From assembly GCF_017884005.1 (NCBI RefSeq), contig NZ_QFAY01000012.1, positions 1 to 55,802 on the forward strand: a stretch of DNA of 55,802 bases, written 5' to 3'. Below, piece after piece: positions 36,625-43,809 of this stretch. Numbering within the stretch: the first letter of the stretch is position 1; every line of letters begins with the position of its first letter. The notes beneath the pieces were generated by a model, which was given only the letters and a program-made list of their open reading frames with translations, did no database searches and was not told the origin of the DNA. A program made the position numbers and the translations under genes. Source of the DNA: Streptococcus panodentis. GTDB lineage: Bacteria; Bacillota; Bacilli; Lactobacillales; Streptococcaceae.

Positions 36625-37647
36625 TTAATCGACTTTCACAATCCAGCCTTCCGGCGCTTCAACATCGCCAAACTGGATACCGGTCAGCTCATCATAGAGC
36701 TGGCGGGTAACAGGTCCGACTTCTGTCTCACTATAGAAGACGTGGAAATGATTGCCGTGCTGAATGCCTCCGATAGGAGAGATGACTGCAGCCGTACCGC
36801 AGGCACCCGCTTCGGTAAATCTATCCAGTTCTGCAAGAGGAACATCGCCTTCGACTGGCTTAAGCCCCAGTCTGTGCTCTGCCAGATAGAGCAGGGAATA
36901 CTTGGTAATAGAGGGCAGGATAGATGGGCTGAGCGGAGTGACAAACTCTCTGTCCTTAGTAATACCGAAGAAATTGGCCGAACCGACTTCCTCAATCTTG
37001 GTATGGGTCGCCGGGTCAAGGTAAATCACATCTGAGAACTGCTTGTCCTTGGCAATCTTACCTGGCAAAAGACTGGCCGCATAATTCCCGCCGACCTTGG
37101 CTGCCCCCGTTCCGTGAGGAGCGGCACGGTCATAATCAGCAGAAACGATAAAGTTAGTCGGCGTCAGACCGCCCTTGAAATAATTACCAACCGGCATGGC
37201 AAAGATGGTAAAGATGTACTCATCTGCCGGCTTGACTCCGATAATATCGCCAACCCCAATCAAGAGCGGGCGGATATAGAGAGTACCGCCCGTTCCGTAT
37301 GGCGGAACATAGTCTTCATTGGCCCGTACGACCTGCTTGACTGCATCCACAAACATCTCTGTAGAGACCTGCGGCATGAGCAGGCGGTCAGCTGTCCGCT
37401 GCAGCCGCTCTGCATTTTTGTCCGGCCGGAAAAGCTGAACGCTGCCATCCTTGGTACGGTAGGCTTTCAGTCCCTCAAAAGCCTGCTGGCCATAGTGCAG
37501 ACAGGGAGAAGATTCGTGCAGATGCAAGGTCGCATCTTCTGTCAGCTGTCCCTCTTCCCACTGACCGTTTCGGTAATAGGCGATGTAGCGATAAGGCAAT
37601 TTCATATAGGAAAAGCCGAGATTTTCCCAGTCAAGATTTGCAGTCAT
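36625..37647 (-). CDS. ilvE: Branched-chain amino acid aminotransferase
   Basis: A 340-aa class IV PLP aminotransferase interconverting Leu/Ile/Val and their keto acids. Start 37647 (MTANLDWENLGFSYM) is preferred because GAGG lies 8 nt upstream. The ATG at 37653 is too close to it and that at 37680 gives non-family residues. Blocks: LHYGQQAFEGLKAYR, HGTGAAKVGGNYAASL with the PLP Lys region, and EAGACGTAAVISPIG. A TTGAAA/16/TAAAAT promoter and a perfect CodY box lie upstream, so repression by CodY when branched-chain amino acids are plentiful is expected. Confidence 0.96.
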   Translation of the reverse strand: MTANLDWENLGFSYMKLPYRYIAYYRNGQWEEGQLTEDATLHLHESSPCLHYGQQAFEGLKAYRTKDGSVQLFRPDKNAERLQRTADRLLMPQVSTEMFVDAVKQVVRANEDYVPPYGTGGTLYIRPLLIGVGDIIGVKPADEYIFTIFAMPVGNYFKGGLTPTNFIVSADYDRAAPHGTGAAKVGGNYAASLLPGKIAKDKQFSDVIYLDPATHTKIEEVGSANFFGITKDREFVTPLSPSILPSITKYSLLYLAEHRLGLKPVEGDVPLAELDRFTEAGACGTAAVISPIGGIQHGNHFHVFYSETEVGPVTRQLYDELTGIQFGDVEAPEGWIVKVD

Positions 37648-37778
37648 AGTCATGTCCTCATTTCTAAGATACTGTATCATAATGGCACCTCATCTGGTCA
37701 AGCTGGTTAGAAGAACAGGCTCTGAACTGTTCCTTTTAACGACTCTCCAGCAGATTGGTGCTTTCTGTCATACTCCCT

Positions 37779-37806
37779 ATTTTACACCTTTTTTAGATAT
37801 TTTCAA
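37779..37806 (-). promoter_or_regulatory. ilvE promoter
   Basis: On the minus strand TTGAAA (37801-37806), a 16-nt spacer, TAAAAT (37779-37784) preceded by GTG. The leader to the ilvE ATG is about 125 nt and shows no T-box element. Confidence 0.7.
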
Positions 37807-37817
37807 GTGTTATTTTC

Positions 37818-37832
37818 AATTTTCAGAAAATT
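37818..37832. promoter_or_regulatory. CodY box, perfect match
   Basis: AATTTTCAGAAAATT matches the CodY consensus AATTTTCWGAAAATT at 15 of 15 positions. It ends 11 bp upstream of the ilvE -35, a usual place for CodY control of branched-chain amino acid genes. Confidence 0.85.
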
Positions 37833-37924
37833 TTTATTTTTTCAGACTTTCTCTTTAATCCCAGACTTGTTTGGAAACTTCTGGCTGGATTCCTTGAGAG
37901 TTTCAGAGAACGTAGACTTCGCTA

Positions 37925-37985
37925 TCGCTCTGTCTATGAGTCAATGGCTCTAAACTCAGCCGCGTCTCGTTAAGAGCCGTAGAAA
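37925..37985 (-). repeat. Divergent copy of the 8.8-9.1 kb repeat module
   Basis: The minus strand reads TCTACGGCTCTTAACGAG, then ACGCGGCTGAGTTTAGAGCC and ATTGACTCATAGAC. Compare TCTATGTCTCTTAGTGAGG and GGTGAGCTTAGAGACATGG at 9006-9096. The spacing and the position right behind a terminator are the same. The two ends (GGCTCT/AGAGCC) are complementary, so it can form a stem. Confidence 0.5.
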
Positions 37986-38007
37986 AACCAGCTCGTTTGA
38001 ACTGGTT
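37983..38007 (-). terminator. parC terminator
   Basis: AACCAG and CTGGTT pair with a 10-nt loop, followed on the minus strand by TTTTTC. It is 7 nt after the parC stop. The following 60 bp (37925-37985) resemble the repeat modules at 8831-9096. Confidence 0.65.
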
Positions 38008-38013
38008 CTGAAT

Positions 38014-40464
38014 CTATTTGATATGGGCAGCAAAGACTTCCTCATCGGAAATGCTATCCGAGATAAAGCTGCCGTTGCTGGTCCGTTCAGACAGGCTGAG
38101 ATTGGCCAGATTGATGTCGTAAGCTGTGCCTTTATTGGATGTAATTTGCAGAATCTGCTCCTCGCTGACTTCTGCCTCTGTGGTAAAGAGGTCAAAGTCC
38201 GCCTGTCCGGCATAGACAGGTCCGGATGCAAAGACACGGTGGGGCTTGGATTTGAGCTCCCTCAGGACCTGCAGGCCGCGATTGGCCCGGCTGGTAACAG
38301 GAATATCTGCGACCGCCATGCGCTTAAGAGAACCGCGCTGGGTCAGGATGTAAAGTGAGTCTGTATTAGCGATAAAGGCTGCGGCTAGGACGTCATCCTT
38401 TTTGAGGTTGATAGCCTTAACTCCAGCTGCCTTGGCTCCGATAACCGGCACTTCCTCAATATTGAAGCGCAGGGCATAGCCATTCTTCGTCACGAGCATA
38501 ACATCATCCAGCTTAATCGGTGCCAGAGCAAGGACTTGGTCTTCTTCATTTTTCAGCTTGGCAAACTTGAGTGCCTTAGACTTATAGGTCCGCCAAGGGC
38601 TGAATTCCTTACGCTCCACGCGCTTGATCTGCCCCAGCTTGGTAGCTGCAAAGTAAGTCCCCTCGTCAAAGCTGTCCACGATTTCCGTGTAAATCACTTC
38701 TTCCTGGGTATCAAAATTGCTAATCGTCTGACTGAGATGCTCGCCGATTTCTTTCCAGCGAATGTCTGCCAGCTCATGGACCGGACGATAGATGACATTG
38801 CCCAGACTGGTGAAGATCAGCAGATGCTGGGTTGTCTTGGCAGGACTGACAAAGATCAGACGGTCATCGTCCCGCTTGCCGATTTCCTCCAGTGTCGAAG
38901 CAGAGAAGGAACGCGGGCTGGTCCGTTTGATATAGCCGGAACGGGTCACGCTGACATAGGTCTCCTCCTCGACAATGAGGCTGGCTGTGTCAATCTCAAT
39001 GGCATTTGCTCGATCCTGCAGCTCGCTGAGACGCGGGTTGCCAAACTTCTTCTTAACATCACGCAGCTCCCGCTTCATGAGATTGTACAGGGTGCGCTCA
39101 TCGCCGATGATAGCAGAAAGCATAGCAATCTTCTCGCGCAGCTCTGCTTCTTCCTCCTCAAGCACCACCACGTCGGTATTGGTCAGGCGGTAGAGCTGGA
39201 GGGTGACGATGGCTTCAGCCTGCTCCTCGGTAAAATCATAGCTGACCTTAAGATTTTCCTTGGCGTCTGCTTTATTTTCCGACGCCCGAATGAGGGCAAT
39301 CACCTCATCCAAGATCGAAATGACCCGAATCAGTCCTTCCACGATATGGAGGCGTTTCTCGGCTTTGGCCTTGTCAAAGCGGCTGCGGGCCAGGATAATC
39401 TCCTTGCGGTGGGCGATATAGCTGGTCAGAATGGGCACAATCCCAACTAAACGCGGCGTGAAATTGTCAATAGCCACCATGTTGAAATTGTAGTTAATCT
39501 GCAGGTCGGTGTATTTGAAAAGGTAGTTGAGAATCAGCTCAGTATTGGCATCTTTCTTAAGCTCGATAGCAATGCGCAGGCCATCCCGGTCGGACTCGTC
39601 CCGCACTTCGGCAATGCCGGCCACCTTGTTATTGACCCGCACATCGTCAATCCGCTTGACCAAGACCGCCTTATTAATCTCATAAGGAATCTCGGTGATG
39701 ACGATTTGCTCCTTGCCGCCCTTGAGCTTCTCAATCTCGGTCCGCGACCGCACCACGACCCGGCCCTTGCCGGTTTCATAGGCTTTCTTAATCTCGTCTC
39801 GGCCTTGGACAATAGCTCCTGTCGGGAAGTCCGGCCCTGGCAGAAAGTCCATGAGCTTGTCCACCTTGGCAGACGGATGGTCAATCATATAGACCACGGC
39901 GTCAATGACCTCGGCCAGATTGTGGGGCGGAATATCGGTCGCATAACCAGCGGAAATCCCGGTTGCTCCATTGACCAAAAGATTGGGAAAGGCTGCCGGC
40001 AGAACAGTAGGCTCCTTCTCGGTATCATCAAAGTTCCAGGCAAAAGGCACCGTGTCCTTCTCAATATCCTGCAGGAGATAGCCGGCCATCTCAGACAGGC
40101 GCGCCTCAGTATAACGCATAGCCGCCGGCGGATCGCCGTCCATGGATCCGTTGTTTCCGTGCATCTCAACGAGAATCTCACGGTTTTTCCAGTCCTGAGA
40201 CATGCGGACCATGGCGTCATAGATGGAGCTGTCCCCGTGAGGGTGGAAATTCCCCATGATGTTCCCGACCGACTTGGCCGACTTGCGGTAGCCCTTGTCA
40301 AAGGTGTTGCCGTCCTTATTCATGGAATAAAGAATGCGGCGCTGTACAGGCTTGAGGCCGTCGCGGATGTCGGGCAGGGCCCGCTCTTGAATGATGTATT
40401 TGGAGTAGCGGCCGAAGCGCTCTCCCATGATGTCCTCAAGGGACATGTTTTGAATATTACTCAT
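38014..40464 (-). CDS. parC: DNA topoisomerase IV subunit A
   Basis: An 816-aa breakage-reunion subunit of topoisomerase IV, which decatenates daughter chromosomes. The start MSNIQNMSLEDIMGERFGRY at 40464 fits streptococcal ParC. The quinolone-resistance region is [13 protein letters not shown] with Ser79, Ser80 and Asp83, the sensitive pattern. The C-terminal pinwheel domain begins at about residue 500. No Shine-Dalgarno is seen before the ATG, and the usual parE neighbour is displaced about 5 kb by the accessory island, so how parC is transcribed here is unclear. Followed by a terminator, then ilvE. Confidence 0.97.
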   Translation of the reverse strand: MSNIQNMSLEDIMGERFGRYSKYIIQERALPDIRDGLKPVQRRILYSMNKDGNTFDKGYRKSAKSVGNIMGNFHPHGDSSIYDAMVRMSQDWKNREILVEMHGNNGSMDGDPPAAMRYTEARLSEMAGYLLQDIEKDTVPFAWNFDDTEKEPTVLPAAFPNLLVNGATGISAGYATDIPPHNLAEVIDAVVYMIDHPSAKVDKLMDFLPGPDFPTGAIVQGRDEIKKAYETGKGRVVVRSRTEIEKLKGGKEQIVITEIPYEINKAVLVKRIDDVRVNNKVAGIAEVRDESDRDGLRIAIELKKDANTELILNYLFKYTDLQINYNFNMVAIDNFTPRLVGIVPILTSYIAHRKEIILARSRFDKAKAEKRLHIVEGLIRVISILDEVIALIRASENKADAKENLKVSYDFTEEQAEAIVTLQLYRLTNTDVVVLEEEEAELREKIAMLSAIIGDERTLYNLMKRELRDVKKKFGNPRLSELQDRANAIEIDTASLIVEEETYVSVTRSGYIKRTSPRSFSASTLEEIGKRDDDRLIFVSPAKTTQHLLIFTSLGNVIYRPVHELADIRWKEIGEHLSQTISNFDTQEEVIYTEIVDSFDEGTYFAATKLGQIKRVERKEFSPWRTYKSKALKFAKLKNEEDQVLALAPIKLDDVMLVTKNGYALRFNIEEVPVIGAKAAGVKAINLKKDDVLAAAFIANTDSLYILTQRGSLKRMAVADIPVTSRANRGLQVLRELKSKPHRVFASGPVYAGQADFDLFTTEAEVSEEQILQITSNKGTAYDINLANLSLSERTSNGSFISDSISDEEVFAAHIK

Positions 40465-40514
40465 ATAGGATACAGAGCCCGTAAAATACAAAGTGAAAAT
40501 AGGAAATTCTTGCA

Positions 40515-40529
40515 GTGAGCGATGCTCAC
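40515..40529. repeat. Short hairpin upstream of parC
   Basis: GTGAGC and GCTCAC form a 6-bp stem with a 3-nt loop, about 50 bp before the parC ATG. It may belong to the parC leader. Confidence 0.4.
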
Positions 40530-40608
40530 AAGAGAATTTATCTTTTTCACACAGTATTTAGGGCGTGTTCAACTCCTTTCAAAGAATGTAGAGTATTTTT
40601 TATAAAAT

Positions 40609-40670
40609 AAAGGATAGTTTACGGAAATTAGTCCCGTGTTCAGTTACCATAAGTAACCAAACTATCCTTT
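40609..40670. repeat. Nested inverted repeat at the island-parC junction
   Basis: An outer perfect 12-bp stem, AAAGGATAGTTT (40609-40620) with AAACTATCCTTT (40659-40670), encloses two small stems: ACGG/CCGT (40621-40637) and GTTAC/GTAAC (40643-40657). The fold is a three-way junction of 62 nt. On the minus strand it is followed by a U-rich TTTATTTTAT, so it may terminate the island operon, 38 nt after the stop of the ANT-like gene. A small mobile repeat is the alternative. Confidence 0.75.
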
Positions 40671-40707
40671 CTGTAGTTTAATGTTTTAAATTACGTTCTT
40701 TATTTAG

Positions 40708-41526
40708 TCAGTGATTGGGAAGTCTAGCTTCAGCATACTCAATCATCTTCTCTGCAATTGCTTTGTCATAGGGGAAGCCGGTTTTGAGAGAGAAAGCTTG
40801 GGCTTCTTTGTGGAAAAAGTCCATGGTAGCTAAGAGAGACTTGGAGAGGCTTTTCTGGTCAGAAAAGTCAAGCAAGGACTTAAATTCTTTCTCTTTCTCG
40901 GTAGGCAGATACTGAAAGAGGTACTTGTAGTTCTTGCCAACATCGACCGTCCCCTTATCTGCTGCCACTTGCCAAGCTAAAAGCCTGAGCAATTCTTGCT
41001 GGCAGATTCCATACAGATGATCCGTCGCATAGACAAGGTGGTTTCGATGAATGCCCTTGACTACATAAGCTGATACCCACCAGAATTCATTGCAGGATTT
41101 GTCAAAGTCAGTCGCACTGGCTGATGCCGTCCAATAGCGCTTGGGTGTCGGTGCATAAGGAGCAAACAGTCCCTGCACATCATCCAGCACCGTAAAATCC
41201 GCTTCGCTATCCACCCACTCTTTGATGTGCTCCTTGGGGCAAAGGGTCAAATCTATCCGATTGCCATCTTCAAAGAGCATGAGATAGAGGCGGCGATGGT
41301 CTACTAGGACATGCTGCTCAATCATGCGCTTGCCAAACTTTTCCAACCAAGCAAGGTCAGCCACCAGGCCATCCAAATCCTCCACAATGTAGACCACATC
41401 ATAGTCTTGGAATTCGTCCTTGAGAGCATTTGGATTTGTCCGCGAGCCGGACATGGCGACAGCCTCGACTTGTAGCGCTTTTGCGGTTTGCAAAATCACA
41501 TCAAACATCTCAGTTTCAGTTCTCAT
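40708..41526 (-). CDS. ANT(6)-like aminoglycoside 6-adenylyltransferase family protein
   Basis: A 272-aa nucleotidyltransferase of the streptomycin 6-adenylyltransferase family. The start MRTETEMFDVILQTA at 41526 is used, because the 34 residues before it come from within the GNAT gene. The N-terminal catalytic part shows AMSGSRTNPNALKDEFQDYD with the GS and D-x-D type residues, then LMLFEDGNRIDLTLCP with the third Asp. A helical C-terminal domain follows. It is shorter than ANT(6)-Ia (about 300 aa). Whether it confers streptomycin resistance is unknown. An ant-like gene between parE and parC is known to me from S. mitis/S. oralis. Last gene of the four-gene island operon, 16 nt after the GNAT stop. 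Confidence 0.88.
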   Translation of the reverse strand: MRTETEMFDVILQTAKALQVEAVAMSGSRTNPNALKDEFQDYDVVYIVEDLDGLVADLAWLEKFGKRMIEQHVLVDHRRLYLMLFEDGNRIDLTLCPKEHIKEWVDSEADFTVLDDVQGLFAPYAPTPKRYWTASASATDFDKSCNEFWWVSAYVVKGIHRNHLVYATDHLYGICQQELLRLLAWQVAADKGTVDVGKNYKYLFQYLPTEKEKEFKSLLDFSDQKSLSKSLLATMDFFHKEAQAFSLKTGFPYDKAIAEKMIEYAEARLPNH

Positions 41527-41542
41527 GGGAATACCTGCCTTT

Positions 41543-42079
41543 TTAGTTGAAACTCTTGATTCTGTAGAGGACGTGTCTATAAAGCGGACTGTCTGCTGGA
41601 ACTTTTTCGTTATCAAACTCTTTGACAAATTCCATGCCTAGTTTTTGCATGACTTTTTGCGAAGGGAGATTGAGTAAGGAAGTAAAAGAGTAAACTTCTG
41701 ATAAGCCAGCTTGCTGAAAAGCAAAGTCTAGACAGGCTTGGGCAGCCTCCGTTGCATAACCACGATTCCAAAACTCTTTTCGCAGACGCCAGCCGATTTC
41801 TACAGCTTCTTTTCCAGCAAAAATCTGTAAATCCGAATGGTGCAGACCTACCAAGCCGATAAACTCCTGACCGGACTTTTCTTCAACAACCCAAAGACTG
41901 TAGCCATAAGCCTTAACTTCATCTTGAATGCCCTGATAAAGCCGCAAGGACTCCGCTTGACTATATGGCTTTGGGAAATACTGCATGACCTCTGGATCCC
42001 GATTCAGAGCAATCAAAGCTGGCAAATCAGATTCCTGCAAGTCCCGTAAAATGAGACGGTCTGTTTCAAGAATAGTCAT
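41543..42079 (-). CDS. RimJ/RimL-type GNAT acetyltransferase
   Basis: A 178-aa GNAT enzyme. ETDRLILRDLQESDLPALIA is the classic start of the RimJ/RimL group. The acetyl-CoA loop is RKEFWNRGYATEAAQACLDF. FTSLLNLPSQKVMQKLGMEF is the C-terminal signature. These enzymes acetylate protein N-termini or small molecules. The substrate cannot be predicted. Third gene of the island operon: 29 nt after fic and 16 nt before the ANT-like gene. Confidence 0.9.
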   Translation of the reverse strand: MTILETDRLILRDLQESDLPALIALNRDPEVMQYFPKPYSQAESLRLYQGIQDEVKAYGYSLWVVEEKSGQEFIGLVGLHHSDLQIFAGKEAVEIGWRLRKEFWNRGYATEAAQACLDFAFQQAGLSEVYSFTSLLNLPSQKVMQKLGMEFVKEFDNEKVPADSPLYRHVLYRIKSFN

Positions 42080-42108
42080 CTAATCACTCCTCTACAAACT
42101 TTCTTATC

Positions 42109-42714
42109 TCACAACTCCTCAGCTTTATATAGGCTATAACCTTCATAGTAGTAACTATGGTCAACGCCCTTCATGTAGAGGTTGCGGTTATGAATGTCCT
42201 TTGTGAGGGCTTGCTTGAGGACATGCTTAATCTCTGTGTCTCGAATGGGGCTGCGTTCCATGGCTAGGAGGTAGTCTTCCTTGTCGACTTGGGACCAGTC
42301 GATGACCTGCTCCAGCTCAGCCTTGAGCAGATGGTCCAGCCACAGCCTCATACTTCTGCCATTCCCCTCGCGGAAAGGGTGGGCGATATTTAGCTCAACA
42401 TACTTTTCGATGATTTGGTCAAAGGTCTGCTGAGGCATGCAGTCGATATTTTCCAAAGAAGCTGCCAGATACATGACAGGCGCAAAGCGGAAAGACCCTT
42501 TGGCGAGATTGACTGTCCGAATCTGGCCAGCGAAGTCATAGATTTCTTCAAACAAGAATCCATGAATGAAGGCCAGAGTGGCATAGGTGCCAGCTGCTTT
42601 ATCGACCAGAAGCTGCTCTTCAAAAAGCTCTTTAGCTCGGGTCTTACTGATTTTTTCTTCCATCTTGGCTAGTTCAAGCGAATCCGTCAGACCCAGTTTA
42701 TTGTCAAGCGTCAT
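42109..42714 (-). CDS. fic: Class III Fic protein (AMP-transferase)
   Basis: A 201-aa Fic-domain protein. The core motif HPFREGNGRSMR (from His112) fits HxFx(D/E)GNGRxxR, the catalytic loop that moves AMP to a hydroxyl side chain of a target protein. Near the C-terminus SYYYEG (Ser187, Glu191, Gly192) fits the inhibitory motif (S/T)xxxE(G/N). That makes it a class III, self-inhibited Fic such as those of Neisseria meningitidis and Enterococcus faecalis, which can also remove AMP. N-terminal MTLDNKLGLTDSLELAKMEE is family-typical. Target unknown. It lies 26 nt after the DUF6261-like gene. Confidence 0.92.
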   Translation of the reverse strand: MTLDNKLGLTDSLELAKMEEKISKTRAKELFEEQLLVDKAAGTYATLAFIHGFLFEEIYDFAGQIRTVNLAKGSFRFAPVMYLAASLENIDCMPQQTFDQIIEKYVELNIAHPFREGNGRSMRLWLDHLLKAELEQVIDWSQVDKEDYLLAMERSPIRDTEIKHVLKQALTKDIHNRNLYMKGVDHSYYYEGYSLYKAEEL

Positions 42715-42740
42715 TGGCTGTCTCCTTTCGTCAGAAGTTG

Positions 42741-43487
42741 CTAGTTCGTCTCCGCCACTTCTTCTTTCACCTTCTTAGCTGGTTTGCGTTTTTTGTAGCG
42801 GCTGCGGATGGTGTTGAGGTGGTCGCGGAGATTGACCACGTGAGTTCTTTCGGGATAAGCGTAGGCAATGATTGCAGTGAAATCCACCAGAAAATCATAG
42901 ATCTCTTGCAGCTTGAGGCGGACATTCTTATTCTGGCTCGGTGTCTTACCCTTGAGCTCAGTCAGGAGCTCCTTGTAGACCTTTTCAAAGGCCTTCTGAG
43001 CGGCAGCAAGACTGTCGACATGGGCTTCTAGATGAAGCTTAGCCAGTGCTGTCTGGTAGGCCGGCTTTTTCAGCTCTTGGAGTAGGTGGTTGATGCCCTC
43101 GGTCTCCTTTTCCAAGCTAGTTGCAGCTAGACCAGTGTAGTTTTTCAGGAGTTGAGACAGGGTCTCATAAGCTTCCTTGGTCGCTGCATCCTTGACCAGT
43201 GCAAAGGCCCGAACCAAAGACTGGAGAGTGCCCAAGGCATCATCGCGCTCGCGGTCAGCCTGATCCAAACTAGCCACCAGCTTGCTGGACTTGGTCTGAT
43301 GAAGACCACCCTGCAGCTGTTCCAGAAGTTTGTCCATCTCATCCAGCTTGGTCGTGTAAATGCCATCCACCTTATTTTCCTTGATAAAAGCCGCAACCTC
43401 GCTCCGACTCTCGAACATGAGCTGGAAAAATTCGTTGTTTTCTAAAGTCTGAACATCTACACTAGTAATTCCATAAATTTTTTTCAT
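42741..43487 (-). CDS. DUF6261-like helical protein
   Basis: A 248-aa, almost wholly alpha-helical cytoplasmic protein with coiled-coil potential (heptad-like stretches around TKLDEMDKLLEQLQGGLHQT and GLAATSLEKETEGINHLLQE). The C-terminus is very basic (RSRYKKRKPAKKVKEEV), suggesting contact with nucleic acid. I recall the fold label DUF6261 for such proteins, with moderate certainty. No enzyme motif is visible. It is the first gene of the island operon with ribosome site TAGGAG, and the intergenic region ahead of it is rich in inverted repeats. Confidence 0.7.
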   Translation of the reverse strand: MKKIYGITSVDVQTLENNEFFQLMFESRSEVAAFIKENKVDGIYTTKLDEMDKLLEQLQGGLHQTKSSKLVASLDQADRERDDALGTLQSLVRAFALVKDAATKEAYETLSQLLKNYTGLAATSLEKETEGINHLLQELKKPAYQTALAKLHLEAHVDSLAAAQKAFEKVYKELLTELKGKTPSQNKNVRLKLQEIYDFLVDFTAIIAYAYPERTHVVNLRDHLNTIRSRYKKRKPAKKVKEEVAETN

Positions 43488-43809
43488 TTTTATAATCTCC
43501 TAAATTTTTTATTTATTTTAATTTTAATTCCCTTTTTACCTTTTCTGATTTTCAGAAAAGGTTTTTTGCTTTAAAACTGCTCGCCAGAAAAGCAAACGTT
43601 CGTCTTTTACTCAAAAAATACTCACCAGATTTTCTGCCAAACAGAATTTGCCAAAAAATGCCTTATCAGAAAATCTGACGGCCTCTTTCACGACCTGAAG
43701 AAGCTTGTCAGAATTTCTGACGATGTGTTTTTTTGCGGGGAATGAGGCAAGTTTTTCTTGTTGGTAAATAATCCTTAAACTTGAAAAATTCTAATTTCTG
43801 AATGTCCAA
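43488..43809. other. Island intergenic region with clustered TCAGA/TCTGA inverted repeats
   Basis: About 320 AT-rich bp. It contains an 11-bp hairpin ACCTTTTCTGA-TTT-TCAGAAAAGGT (43538-43562) followed by T-run on the plus strand. Also CAGA-TTT-TCTG (43626-43636), TCAGA-AAA-TCTGA (43666-43678), and GTCAGAA-T-TTCTGAC (43707-43721). GATTTTCAGAAAAGG at 43547-43561 matches the CodY consensus at 12 of 15 bases. The promoter of the DUF6261-fic-GNAT-ANT operon must lie here or upstream. I cannot pick out clear -35/-10 boxes. Confidence 0.7.
43538..43567 (+). terminator. Hairpin with plus-strand T-run
   Basis: An 11-bp perfect stem with 3-nt loop followed by TTTTTT, a textbook terminator, but oriented for a plus-strand transcript although all genes around it are on the minus strand. 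It may stop antisense transcription or be an operator that happens to look like a terminator. Confidence 0.5.

Noticed and set aside
37648..37780. T-box leader before ilvE
   Set aside because: No AGGGTGGNACCGCG element or specifier-type stem is found in the roughly 125-nt leader.
38536..39450. 304-codon open frame on the plus strand
   Set aside because: It is antisense to parC, with no ribosome site or domain.
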